A DNA stretch of 64,000 nucleotides from Diadophis punctatus similis (taxonomy: Eukaryota > Chordata > Lepidosauria > Squamata > Dipsadidae). Shown here piece by piece: positions 9,464 through 21,474 of the stretch (its first letter is position 1; every line of letters starts with the position of its first letter). The position numbers were made by a program, and so were the translations under genes. The notes beneath the pieces were generated by a model, which was not told where the DNA came from, ran no database searches, and worked only from the letters and a program-made list of their open reading frames with translations. The stretch spans positions 1,228,710 to 1,292,709 of the forward strand of contig JALIGW010000057.1 of NCBI GenBank assembly GCA_023053685.1. Direction: 5' to 3'.

Positions 9464-12400
9464 AACTTAGAGGGACATTTCCCTGACGATCAGAAGAACC
9501 AGCGGAGCCCTGGGTGAAGTTATCACGAGCCTTCAACGGCGCCAAACAGATGATTTTATCTGGAAGGAACCTGATGACATCGCACAGGGCACGGTGGGCA
9601 TCGACTGATCCAAGAACCTAAAATCAGGAGTCAAGATAAGCCACTGACCAAACGCCGGCCAGGAAGAAGACGCCTGCAGGCAAGTATTTGTAAACATTTT
9701 TAGGACCCACTCATTTAGGAGTGGAAGAGGGGCCTGATCACCCCCTAAAAAGCCCAAGGATCTGTGTATCCTTAAAAAGGCTTTAGAACTGTGTGGGCTG
9801 GGTAAGCCATTTGCAATTTCTGAAAGTGACTGTCGGAATTTTCCAGGGCTTCAGATCAAATGGCAGTGTCTTAGAGAGAAATGGGTGGTTGAGAGTGTGT
9901 CTATGAAGACACCTCTTTGATTATGTTAAAGAATTGCAAGAGAGGTTTTAGTGGAGATATGAAATTAAGACCAATCCAGATGATTAAAATTATGTGAGAA
10001 CCTAGACATCATTTCAAAAGTGCACCAAAATTGTGGCTAACCCAGATCCTGTCACCCAGATCAATATCAGTATATTGACCAGTAGCAAATAATTGTAAAA
10101 CAAAACCCAAATGCAGAATAGAAACAATGAGTGTTTGTGTGGCAAGAGTAAAAGAAAAGAAAACCCTCAAACCTCATGCTAAAAAGATTCACATTGAAGA
10201 CAAACCAATCTTGAAAACTGCTCCCTATGAAGAAGATACCCCTCCTCAATGAAGAAGAGAGAGAGATTGAATAATGCTATCATTATTCTGGAGGAAACCT
10301 GTTAAAAGCAAAAGTTTCCAAGCCAAAAAAAAAAAAAACCCTCCATATGGACCCCTGTCAGCCAAACCTCCAGAAGTTGTTGATTTATTTGGAAGAAGAA
10401 CAGAAGCCCTCTTAGACAATCCCATTAAAGAGGAAATAACTACAAAGACCTCTCCTGAAATAAGTGCAGAAAAAAGCACCAGGGTATGAAAGTAAAAAGC
10501 CCACCATGGTGTATAAATTGAGCAAAACCATTTAGGGCTGAAGCAGTCAACCAGAAATTGGAATACATGTCTAGACAAAATACTGAAGGGTCTTGAGTTC
10601 AAGAATTGCAAAGCTGATCAAATTTAAACAACAAATGAAAGGCTTTGAACAAAATAGGCTGCAATTTGAAATAGAAGCTCTTAAGTAAGAAACTCAGGAA
10701 GGAGAACCAAAACCTTCTAGTTCATATTGAAAATATTTCTAAACAACATGCAAAGCAAGAAGAACAATCAGACAAAGGACAGAAAAATCTAACCTTAATT
10801 TTGGAGCAGAAAGAATCTGAACTGCGAAACGTGCAAGCTGAATTCTGTTTGCTAAAAAGCACTTACATAGGAAATAAATGTGGTTCTTTTTGAGAAAGCA
10901 GAAGTCCAGCAAACCAAGATTACTTACAGAGAGCAGATCTTGAATTTAAAGAACCGATAGTGTTTTCCAATGCATGTAAAGAAGAGGAAATTACTAATTT
11001 AGAAAAAAAATACTACTGAAAGTAATTCTAGGCAGTATCAAAATAGAACTGATAAATTTGGCAAACTGAAGACCTCTCACCAAAGTTGAGCTATCAGAGT
11101 TATTACAAAAACTTGAAACCTCGCTTACTGGCCAATTAACCGTGCCTTTTTTTGGGGCTTGGCAAGCTGCCAAACAAACTTGCTTTAACCTCACTTTATT
11201 TAATTATGCTTGAGTGTCAGTGTCACCCCCTCCCACGAAGCAAAGGCTGTAACTATATGTCTTAGCTTGGCTGTGATCAATTGCTGCTTCCGGCTCCAGC
11301 CAAAGGGGGGAGGGAAAGTGTCCTTTTGAAATTCAAGCCTCCGCTCACCCCCGTCCTCAGCAATGCTAATTAAACAAACAAACCTACAAGCTAGTTGTCC
11401 GATAAGAAATTCACTCTATCAAAGGCAGAAGGTTTGAGATATATATGTGAAGACTGTCTGTCACTAAGAATGAACAAGGAAGTTAATTTGGCAGGAGGAA
11501 AGATTGAACACAACTGTCCTCGCTGAATGACTGAGTGAAAAAAAGCTGTCAAGCATAGTGACAAGTCTTTGAAGAGACAAAGTAGAAGAAAAGAAGAGAG
11601 ATAAATGTGCAAGGAGTTAATGGCTCCTACAACTGCTGCCCTTTTCCTGAAAACTTTAACGTTTCCTAGTTGGGAGAGACTTCAAACAATGTCCAATTCC
11701 CTTATTGTGCCATCACCCAATCCAAACGATGCCTTCTTTATGCTCTGTCTTAGAAGAATACAGAAAGATTGCAAAATGCATCAGAACTATTTGTAATTTT
11801 GCTGACACTGGACAAAGGCAGAGGTTTAGAACTAGGCTTCCTCAAGAATTTTAAAATTCACCTACCCTTTTTTTGCAATGCTTTTGCCTCAGAATTAGAT
11901 GATTTTCAGCCATGTGAGAATGGAGACGTGGTCCTCCAATATGTGGCTAATGTTAGTCACTGGACAGTCAAAAGAGACTTGCAGGGACAATACTGCTCAG
12001 TTACTTCATCTATCAAATGAATATAGGCTATTGTAAGTTACCCTCTCCCATGAAGTCAAAACCAGAGATCTCTAGGACATAAGAAACAGGAAGCTATATG
12101 CCGAATTGCTGAAGCCAACTCACAGAGGACAATTTAGGAGTGTTTTTTGGACACAAACTTTGCCCTATTAAATAAAATAAAATAAAATAATCACTCTATG
12201 AGTCCACAAAAAGGGGGGAGAGAAAAGGAGAAAAAGAGGAAAAGAAAAAGGAGAAAAAAGGAGAAAAAGAACCCTTTTTTGGACCCCTCTTTTTGGACAT
12301 ATGACTTTGAAATCACCATTTTCTGTTTGTGAACTCAAAGAGTAATATTTGCTCTAGGAGTCCTAATTCAAGAAAAAGGAAGCTGCCAACACCCCATGGC

Positions 12401-13080
12401 TATCTGTCAGAACAGCTGGACAGAGTGCTAGGTTCAAAAAGTTATCACTTTAGCAATGGAAGCAAAAGAATAATGATTTCCAGGTCTGCTAGTTCTGCAG
12501 AGCAAAATTGGAACAGAACTGATGCAAATTTTGGGAATGACTCACTCAGTGACAGTGACTCACTTAATGACGGTGTCAGCGTCAGAGAGGAGAAACTGTA
12601 AAAAAACTGAACAATATATGAAACAACAAAGGATTGCAGTCAATGCCACACAAGTCAGAACAAATGGAATCCACCTGACAGGTATTCTGCTAATAAAGTT
12701 AAAGTGTGTAATGTATGAATTACTGACATTACCTAAGGTTGAACATGATTGTATGCAAGTCATAGAAAGCCAATTCTCATGTAGACCTGATTTAACTGAG
12801 GTGCCACTGAGAAAAAGGTGGACCATAATTGTTTTGCTGATATGTCAAGATTCATTGCAAATAATCTCACTTGATAAAGTCATAGAAAGCAGCCCACTCC
12901 CAAAAAGCATGAAATAAGAACATAAAACATTTAGACTGACTCTAAGTATGCATTCCTCACATTACATGTACATGCTGCCATTTATAGAGAGGTTTGTTAA
13001 CAAAGACCAAGGAGAATAGCAGTCATGCATTGTAAGGGACATCAAAAAGGGTCAAGATGAAGTTGCCTTGATAAAGAAGC
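9464..13080 (+). other. ERV-1 interior, no gene recognised
   Basis: This should hold gag, protease and reverse transcriptase of the provirus, but no frame is longer than about 130 codons and I recognise no motif. It is A-rich on the plus strand, with purine runs at about 12170-12280. A 90-codon frame at 12329-12601 has a serine-rich, basic then acidic composition and no recognisable domain. Confidence 0.5.
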
Positions 13081-13203
13081 AAGATTGTCAGCAACCCGAA
13101 ATAATGAAATCTATCCTGACATAACATCCTGTGTGCCATTAGAAATACCAAAAAGACTGTATCCTAGATATTCTCAACCTGAGGAACTACAAGCAACTGT
13201 AGA

Positions 13204-13690
13204 TTTGAATGGACACAAGCAGGCAGAATGGTATGTACTTCCAGATGGAAGAATTTTTGTCCCTGAAAACTTGGCTTGGCCCATAGTAAAGGATGCTTAT
13301 TCAACAACTCACATGGGGCAAGAGTACCCTAGCAGAAGTTAAAAGAGATTAAAAGAAGACAATACCTTTACTCATTATGTGCACATGCAACTGAAAGATG
13401 TAACACTTGTGCTCAAGTTAATCCAAAACAGGGACCTACTTTCCTGCCAGGAAGTCAACCCACAAGATATTATCCTATGAATTCATTAGTTGTCGATTTC
13501 ACAGACATGCCCAAATGTGGACTATATAAGGCAATGCTAGTTTTTGTGTGCAATTATACCGGGTGGCCTGAATGTTTTCCCACCACGACAAAACAGGCAT
13601 GTGAGGTGTCTAGAATCTTACTTAAAGACTTTATTCCCCAATATAGAATACCCTCATTTCAATCATCAGACAATGGTCCAGAATTTGTAT
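13204..13690 (+). pseudogene. ERV-1 integrase, zinc and core region
   Basis: Visible pieces: WYVLPDGRIFVPENLAWPIV before a TTHMG histidine motif (about 13222-13318), a CNTC cysteine pair near 13400, then VVDFTDMPKCGLYKAMLVFV with the first catalytic Asp (13492 on) and SSDNGPEFV with the second (about 13666-13690). Stops and frameshifts lie between 13325 and 13470 and at 13690. Integrases join viral DNA to the host genome. This copy is inactive. Confidence 0.8.
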
Positions 13691-13979
13691 AAAAAAAGTG
13701 TGCTAATTAGGCTATCTCCTTTTGAAATGATGTTTTGGGAGACCCTAGTTATTATTGCTATTTTAATTGTTCATTTTGTTCTTTGTTATTGTACATTGCC
13801 CAGAAAGTTGGGTAGCTTATAAATGTGAAAATTAGTAATAACTTGAAAAATCATATAGGGGACTTAGGTCAGATAAAGCCAAATGGTGGGAGAATTGAAC
13901 AAGTAAATTCAAGTCATCCAACAGTAATGTGTATTCCTAACCCCGCCTTTTCTGACTACTCCTAGACATAATATCCAAA

Positions 13980-14209
13980 TAGAAGAAGTATGGGTAAAAT
14001 ATTGGAAAGGGAAAATCGTGAAAGGACCGTATACTGTGGTTATTTGTTCTCCCCTTACAGTAAAAGCTAATGCACATGAGTGTTGGGAAGCGAAGCCAGA
14101 TGAAGCCTATCCTCTAGTGCTGCACTTGAAGAAGCCTTACTGGAGTCACTCCTGGAAGCTGACTTCTCTTCGTACGGCTGAAGATTTGGACAAGGAAAAC
14201 AACTTTTAA
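13980..14209 (+). pseudogene. ERV-1 integrase C-terminal domain
   Basis: Contains VWVKYWKGKIVKGPYTVVI then SPLTVKANAHECW, matching the SH3-like C-terminal domain of gammaretroviral integrases (the KGPYTV motif). The frame ends at 14207-14209. A large deletion separates it from the core piece at 13690. Confidence 0.7.
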
Positions 14210-14398
14210 TACAGTATATTGAGGAAATATGTGTTAGTTCTAGGAATGGTAGTTCAATCATATGTTGTCATAAATGTACTGGGTTTAATGTATGTAAGTT
14301 TGATCTTTCTGTTTATGGTTTGTTGTATAGAACATTTATTTTGCTGGAACAACTCTCGGCCTGAACAGACACTGTTCCTGTAATTATTAATTGGGCTA

Positions 14399-14617
14399 GT
14401 GAAAAGTGGGAATCCCTCAAGGAGAGTGATGTTTGAAGAACCTTGGGAATGGATTCTCTATAGCATATTGATAATTCTGGGATCATGGATACTGTACTTA
14501 GCAAATAAGACTTGGTTTTGTGGAACACCTAAAACTGAACTTTCCTCACATACTTTAACCCATCTCCCTGATGTGGTAAGTTCTGTAATTGAAACAGCTC
14601 CCCTAGATAAGACTTAA
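14399..14617 (+). pseudogene. ERV-1 region after pol, possible env remnant
   Basis: A 72-codon frame with one hydrophobic stretch (WILYSILIILGSWILYLA) that could be a membrane segment. Its position between integrase and the 3' LTR would suit env, but no fusion peptide, cysteine motif or surface domain is recognisable. Confidence 0.25.
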
Positions 14618-15018
14618 ATTAAGCTGGATAAGATTCTTTTAATATCAGGCATGTTTTTTCCTATGGCTTGGATTAATTGCCAGTGACCTGCTGAGTGACA
14701 AGCCTGGGAATGGCCAATTTGACTTTTCCTACTCCTAAGGAAGGCCCAGGGGATGCTGCGGATCCTAGAGAACAAAAAAGTACATGGGAATGATGTGTGG
14801 TTTTCATGGCTACCAATTAGATATGAAGTCAGTAAAAGAAAAAAACTGTTAAATGTCTGAAAGCAATGAGATTTGAGAGTAACCAGGTTGAATTCTTTGC
14901 TTTTTTGCTTTCTGTTATCTATCGCTATCGCTAATGTATCAGCTTTTGTAACATTATAATTATCTGTGAGACTCTTATTTCAAAATGAATCAAATTAATT
15001 TAATTTAATTAGAGTCTC

Positions 15019-15029
15019 AAAGGGGGGGG
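15019..15029 (+). promoter_or_regulatory. ERV-1 polypurine tract
   Basis: AAAGGGGGGGG-type run ending at the first base before the 3' LTR, where plus-strand DNA synthesis would be primed. Confidence 0.8.
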
Positions 15030-15524
15030 TGAAGCAGGACGTAAAATAAAGCAAAGTCATTAAGTGAAACAATAGGCTATAAACGGGGTTGGACTAGATG
15101 ATCTGTAAGGGACCCTTTCTAGCACTATCATTAGAGAAGTAAAAAGGTCCTTTGCTCTGGAAAAACACAAAGAGGAAGTTGCTAGGCTTTCCTAAGATTC
15201 GGCCGACCACAGGCTGACCACAAACAGACACGGGAACACATGGAGAAATGTAAAAGTGTTAACATAAGCTTGTGGAGAAACATGCATACGGAAAGAGGTG
15301 TATCTCCTTATTACGGTAAATCTATAATGTAAAGCCAACCCCTTATGTCTTTTGTAACTGTGGAAAAAAAAGTATAAAAATGCTAATCTGTCAGCCAGTA
15401 ATTCGTTCAGATCAGAACTTCCAAAGCTGTGTTTTCTCTGACTGAACCTTGCTTGCAAGCAATAAAACTAACATGGTTTATCTTACTCCTGAGGTCTGAG
15501 TTGTCTGGCGTTTTTCCTGCAACA
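15030..15524 (+). repeat. ERV-1 3' LTR
   Basis: 495 bp, same ends as the 5' LTR. By eye about four substitutions separate the two copies and there is no length difference. Confidence 0.95.
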
Positions 15525-15662
15525 GAGGTGTTGCAGGAAAGGGCTGCAAACACGTCACTTCCTATGCCACGTGAAAAGGAAGAGACTTTTTATGTACTGC
15601 CTGACACTAATGTTGACAAAAAGCAAAATTGCACTCTATAAATTTACAGGATCATCTTAATG
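15525..15662 (+). pseudogene. Copia gag, segment 3
   Basis: Continues the copia gag after ERV-1 (VLQERAANTSLPMPREKEE). It shifts frame in the A-run near 15617, then reaches NLQDHLN at the hAT insertion, where the next segment begins in matching frame. Confidence 0.5.
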
Positions 15663-15726
15663 TAAGGTGACCAGATTTTAACATTGGTAAAGAGGGACAC
15701 CATTGACCGGGGTGGGTTCCTGATTA

Positions 15727-16158
<432 letters not shown>

Positions 16159-16162
<4 letters not shown>

Positions 16163-17467
16163 TATGTGTGTGTTTACTAATCCCCTTTCTGTTCCTCCTG
16201 GCTCTAGTCTGTCTCACTTGAATGTTACACCTCTTTCATAGTATGTAGCAACATAAATTTTGGGCTCAATTCTGGTTGTAAGTTAAGGGCTACCTATATT
16301 TTTCTCCTAGATGCCTGCTATCCTTCTTCAAGTTTGTATCATCTGTAAATGTATTTTTCACCTCTTATCTAATCTATTTATAATGAAATTGAACAGTGTT
16401 AATCCTAAAAGGGAGCCTTTCAGTATACCACTGAACACATCACATAAGGCCACTAAGATATATTTTGGGAGAAATTTATTCAATTGGTTCTCTTTCATTT
16501 TATGGAAAATGCAGTAGATGTTCCACCTGATCAAGATCGGAACAGAAAGAAATCAAAGTAAGATGGAGTAGCTGTTAATTCAGAAGTTATTGACTCCAGG
16601 ACTATAGTATCTCAGTCTACACAATATTTGACCCTCGATAGGGGTTGTGTTTCCTCAGATACAGCAGGCTGCCAATCTGAAGTCCTGGACTCACATCTGT
16701 TAGAGGAGTAGGCAAAGACCTATGTTAGGTGTTCTTTATTCAGCTTTGGCTGGTATATCAGTTATGACCTTACCTGAAATAGAAACCACTGAAGACAGTC
16801 ACCCACATCCTTGCCATATTATTAGGTCTGGGAACTACTAATCCAGAGTATCTTTTTAAGGTTTATTGTTAATATGCTGGCCTTTACCAAAATGATTACA
16901 GCATCCAACCAGTGATCAGACACAACTAAACTACAAGATAGTGAGGAACAGAACTGGGCTGAGTGGGGTAAGGTAGAGCACAGTGACACAAGGTGACACA
17001 AAAATAAACTGTTGTTTAAATAAAGAGTGAAACCTAAATAGAATGAAATAAGAATAAAATTCTTTACAAAACTTTTATTTTAGAAAAATCTATGTTTACA
17101 CTGTCTTCTACACCTTTTGATATTCGTAACATTGCATCTTATTACAAACATTGTGGGCATGCCTTTTTTTTAGTATCCCACAACACTTGTATATAAATCA
17201 CTATAGTCTGAATATAACTATTTTAATTAAAATGAAGAACAGAGATAAAATTTTGAAGTGGAAGCTTTCCATAACTTTTCTTTACTCAATGTGGGAAAAA
17301 CTTCTATGTGGTTGCTAAGGTTCACTATTCAACTTGATATCACATAATATATCCAAATTAATACATTCCCATAAGAACATTTTCAATTTGCATTGCAAAA
17401 TATTTTATTTCTTAAATACCTTCTAAACAGTAAAATATGCATAATGAAAAAATTAAGACAATATACA
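16159..17467. other. No gene seen
   Basis: AT-rich sequence without long frames or recognised repeats. It lies inside the hAT element at 15663-19471. Confidence 0.5.
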
Positions 17468-17601
17468 CAGAGGTGTCAAACTGGTGGCCCGTGGGCTGGA
17501 TGTGTCACATGCAAGCCATGCCCACCCCAGCTCCGTTAATGGGAAAAACATCATGAAATGTCATGTGATGGCAATGTGAGGCCGCGAGTTTGACACCCAT
17601 G
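17468..17601. mobile_element. Small non-autonomous hAT element
   Basis: Ends CAGAGGTGTCAAACT and, on the other strand, CATGGGTGTCAAACTCG, i.e. inverted repeats of a common hAT type, 134 bp long. ATATACA flanks both sides (17461-17467, 17602-17608), about the 8 bp expected. Confidence 0.8.
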
Positions 17602-18630
17602 ATATACAATATTGGATGGTTAGAAAACATTAAGTCCCTTTTACCTGCAAACAATTATTCTGTGATTGTGCAATATTAGCCAAGTTTGATTGATGCAAAC
17701 TTTAAAAATATTCAAAATCAGAAATATTAAATATTAATTTCAATCTATTAAGTTTGATTACTTTTTCAATTGGCACCTATTTGCACCTATCAAATTAATT
17801 TATTAAACAAAATACGTCTAGCCTGTATAAACATTTATATCAATGAGTAATCCTACTTCTCTTATATGCAAAGCAAAGCAAAACCATACATTGTCCCAGT
17901 TTATCTCAGTGAAATCAGAATCATCCCAAATTAACAGTATTACAATAAATGTATTTGATATAAAAACAATGAAAACTCTTTTTATAGACTATGCTGATTT
18001 TTTTTTAGAAGAATGAACAAAACCTTTAAATTTTCAACCTAACAGGAGCGTTTCAGAAAAGGCAAAGGACACAAGATCAAAAATATAATGTAACCAATAG
18101 AGAAAGCAACATGTGCTGCAAGAAGAATTAAAGAACCAATCCTGGTTCTGTAATTATCAGCTGCAAAAGTTCATATTTTGGACATGTGACAAAACTGTGT
18201 GTACTAGAAAAAATAGCTACCCTGCTTGGCAAGATTGAAGGAAGTAGATAGGGAAGACAGAAATGAACTCATCGTCTGAAGTGAGGATGACTTCAATGTG
18301 CTATTTCTTTAGCATTTGCAAATGTGTTTACAGTCCTTTTATTTTTACAGCATACTTTTAAAAGGGACACTCTCTTGGTATTTTCCTTTGACCGATTCAT
18401 TGTTTCAAATAAAAAAGCCTTGAAAATCACACTCATGAAAACTTTGCTTGGGTAACTGACTACAAAAATTTGAAGGTGGGGCGAAGAAAGCCTTCATGCA
18501 ACACACTTTTTTCTTCCCTCCACCCTGCCCCAAGCCAAATCTTAGCTTAGCTTAGCAGGGCTCTCTGTTGCGTCTTCCAGTCATTTGAGTCAAAAACGAG
18601 CTCATTTGAAGGAACGAGAAATATTAACAC

Positions 18631-18633
<3 letters not shown>
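17602..18633. other. No gene seen
   Basis: AT-rich non-coding sequence inside the 3.8-kb hAT element, with no recognised motif. Confidence 0.5.

Positions 18634-18669
<36 letters not shown>
18634..18669. repeat. (AC)n microsatellite
   Basis: About 17 uninterrupted AC units. Confidence 0.95.
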
Positions 18670-18671
<2 letters not shown>

Positions 18672-19111
18672 GAAATTGTTCTGCTCGGGGTTGTGAGGAG
18701 CAGGAAGGAAAGGTGCAACTGCGAGGTTATAGGCAGAGCTAAACTGGCTGAAAGGGCAGAAATGTGTATTCAGTTAATTACCGGAGTTGCAGAGGCTGAC
18801 GGCAAAATAACAGAAAAAGAGGGAGAGAGAATGAATCCTCTGACTAGCGTTCACGTCCCTGGGCTGTTCAGAAGGAACAAGACAAAACCGAAGGTGCTCC
18901 TGCATCTTCTGGGAGGCAGGCTTCCTGCCAGCACCCTAAAAGAGCTGCAGCTTCCTTGAGGAGGAGCAAGGCGAGACGCAGCGGCTGACGACTTCAATCA
19001 GAATAGAGCTGGAAGGGACCTTGGACTCACTAAACGTCTGCGCTGCAGTTGGAAACTGGTGCGCTGGGTTTTTTTAACTCCCCCCAATCTCGCACGCCCC
19101 CCTTTCAGGCT

Positions 19112-19403
19112 GATTTTTGGAAAGAATGCCCTAGTCGTGCATTCTTTCCAAAAATCGGGACTTTTTAGAAACGCAAAATACAGCCGATACTCCAATTCCA
19201 GCAGTCACTTCCTGGTTCCTTTGTACACGTGTCTCTCTTCAGCCAATGGCAAAGCAGCCTGGAATAGAAGGGCTAGATTCTGCGGTTCACACCTATTGAT
19301 TTCTGTAAAAAGTGAAGCAAGCGGCTCAAAAAGAGCCGATTTTTGGAAAGAATGCCCTAGCTTGTTTGCATTCTTTCAAAAAATCGGGACTTTTTAGAAA
19401 CGC
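19112..19403. repeat. Duplicated hairpin unit in hAT end region
   Basis: A 62-66 bp unit occurs at 19112-19173 and 19338-19403. Each copy is itself a fold-back: GATTTTTGGAAAGAATGC pairs with GCATTCTTTC.AAAAATC. Both end CGGGACTTTTTAGAAACGC. They lie within 360 bp of the right terminus. Confidence 0.8.
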
Positions 19404-19471
19404 CGCGGGACGCGTGATAAATGCTTAAAAAGTGGAACTGTCCCCCAAAATCGGGACGTCTGGTCACCTTA

Positions 19472-19825
19472 TCTTAATGCTATGCAACGGGATTTTTCCG
19501 CAATCTCATTAACACAAGAGAACATGCAGGCTGCCATGCCACACGTGTTTTCACAGGCTCAATCACCAGCACCCCCTGGTGGTGCAGATGACTATTTTAG
19601 CCAAATTCCTGTTTTAGATGAAGCACGTATTCGCTTAATGCAGCGAAGGCAGATGCCAATTCCTGCAGCTTCTACACCAGTGGCAGACAGGGTTCAACAA
19701 CCCCAGCTGCAACCACAGCCTCAACCACGAGTGCAACAGTCACAGGTTCGAGTTCAGCAACCAGAAATGCAGCAATCACAAGCACCTTTACCTTTACCTT
19801 TACAGCCAGCTCCTCAGGCATACAT
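19472..19825 (+). pseudogene. Copia gag, segment 4 (Gln/Pro-rich)
   Basis: Continues in the frame reached before the hAT insertion (MQRDFSAISLTQENMQAAMP), then a glutamine- and proline-rich linker (QPQLQPQPQPRVQQSQ). It ends at the ATACAT duplication of ERV-2, and the next segment begins in the same frame at 22968 (PQAY then IPQQTP). No stop in this segment. Confidence 0.65.
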
Positions 19826-19939
19826 TGCGGCATTACTTCTGGCGGGCCGCTCATGTATCTTGGCCGAATGATAAGGAAGACATCGGACAATTGTTTCCTC
19901 GGGATGAGAGTGCCCCGAAACAGTCTCAGGGAACCTCTT
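19826..19939 (-). repeat. ERV-2 3' LTR fragment
   Basis: Matches 22332-22445 with few differences, then diverges at the polyadenylation region. The following ~115 bases to 20056 are GC-rich, unassigned and do not resemble the rest of the other LTR. Confidence 0.85.
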
Positions 19940-20056
19940 CCAGCACTGCGCATGCGCTGCCTTCCTACCCCACAGTGAGTCCAAGCAGGGGAGGATGGCT
20001 GAGGGAGCGCGTGAGATGCTGAAAGAATGGGCGGCAGGAGCTATCTCCATTCCAGA

Positions 20057-21093
20057 AGCCGTAGACGTAATGGGCCGCTGCCTGGATGATGTTAGGGTCT
20101 GGATGGGGAAGAACCGGCTAAAACTTAACCCTGACAAGACTGAGTGGCTATGGATATTGCCTCCTAAGGACGTGACCAACTGTCCCTCCTTGGTTCTTGG
20201 GGGAGAGAAATTAGCTCCCTCAGAACGGGTCCGCAATTTGGGTGTCCCCCTAGATCCACAGCTTAAATTGGAACAACATCTTTCAGCTGTGGCTAGGGGG
20301 ACCTTTGCACAGGTACGTCTCGTGCACCAATTGCGACCCTACTTGGAGAGGGAGGCACTTCTCACAGTCACTCATGCCCTCATCACCTCATGGCTGGATT
20401 ACTGCAATGCGCTCTACATGGGGCTACCCTTGAAGAGTGTCCGGCGACTGCAACTGGTGCAAAATGCAGCTGCGCGAGCTGTGGTGGGTGCTCCTAGATG
20501 CACCCACGTAACACCAATTCTCCGCCAGCTGCATTGGTTGCCCATTAGTCTCCGGATCCAATTCAAGGTGTTGGTCGTTACCTTTAAAGCCCTACATGGC
20601 TCAGGGCCAGGTTACCTTCGGGACCGCATCCTGCCGCATACCTCCCTACGACCGGTCAGGGCCCACAGAGTCGGCCTCCTCCAGGTCCCGTCGACAAAAC
20701 AATGTCGGTTGGCGGGGCCGAGGGGGAGGGCCTTCTCTGTGGGAGCTCCCTCCCTGTGGAACCAGCTCCCCCCGGAGATCAGGACTATCCCCACCCTGCT
20801 GGCCTTCCGGAAAGCAATAAAAACTTGGCTCTTCCGGCAGGCGGGGTGAAAGTGTGACGATACTCTTTTAATTTTTATATGTTATATGTTTTTTAACTAT
20901 TGTATTTTACTGCATTGTATTGTCGAAATGGATCCAAATATGTTGTGAGCCGCCCAGAGTCCCTAGGGAGTTGGGCGGCATACAAATCCATTAAATTAAA
21001 TTAAATTAAATTAAATTAAATTAAATTAAATTAAATTAAATTAAATTAAATTAAATTAAATTAAATTAAATTAAATTAAATTAAATTAAATTA
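20057..21093 (+). mobile_element. L2 LINE copy 3 (3' third)
   Basis: Open frame 20057-20849 covers the region after the YADD motif of the L2 reverse transcriptase ([32 protein letters not shown]) with no internal stop. After it come the L2 terminal hairpin (about 20950-20983) and a TTAAA-repeat tail of about 100 bp (20993-21093). Confidence 0.9.
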
Positions 21094-21108
21094 ATCCATT
21101 TAATTAAA

Positions 21109-21474
21109 TTCCCCTCCCTTCAGCAGTCCGAGAAGCCACGAACGGGCGGTGATGATCCCAGGCATTTTCGCACGTTCGAGGCTTCTCGAGCTGCTGAGGG
21201 GAGGGGGAACGGGTGGCAGGAGCCTAGGATTATCGAATGGGGAGAAGCATTCAGGCCGGACGGAGCCTCCTAAAAGAACCGCTGCCGTGGTCTTGCTGCT
21301 CCCACTGCGGGGGGCTGCGTTGCGGGTGGGCAATGCCCCCCCGCTTCTCCGGCTGCTGCCAAGCTCCCGAGGCCCATGCCCACCCAGTCACATGCCTGGC
21401 AAGCCACACCCACAAAATAAGCCACGCCCACAGAGTGATAGTAAAAAAAATTAGGAACCCGCCCCTGGTTAATA
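21109..21474. mobile_element. hAT element fragment
   Basis: The right end, on the minus strand, reads CCAGGGGCGGGTTCCTAAT and continues into the same CTCTGTGGGCGTGGCTTAT block as the element at 119-794. The left part is GC-rich with GCACGTTCGAGG-type sequence and no clear terminus. It interrupts ERV-2 gag. Confidence 0.6.

Larger units (their letters stand above)
8942..15528 (+). mobile_element. ERV-1, gammaretrovirus-like provirus
   Basis: Two 495-bp LTRs (8946-9440, 15030-15524) with TGAAGCAGG...CCTGCAACA ends, flanked by a 4-bp duplication GAGG (8942-8945 and 15525-15528). The element has a primer site-like sequence after the first LTR, a polypurine tract before the second, and integrase remains in between. 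A 4-bp duplication and the integrase sequence point to class I (gamma-like). The interior is about 5.6 kb and heavily decayed, while the LTRs differ at only about four positions. Confidence 0.9.

Noticed and set aside
18990..19040. CR1-like phrase AGAGCTGGAAGGGACCTTGG
   Set aside because: Only ~25 bases resemble a CR1 or SINE tail; too short to call an element.
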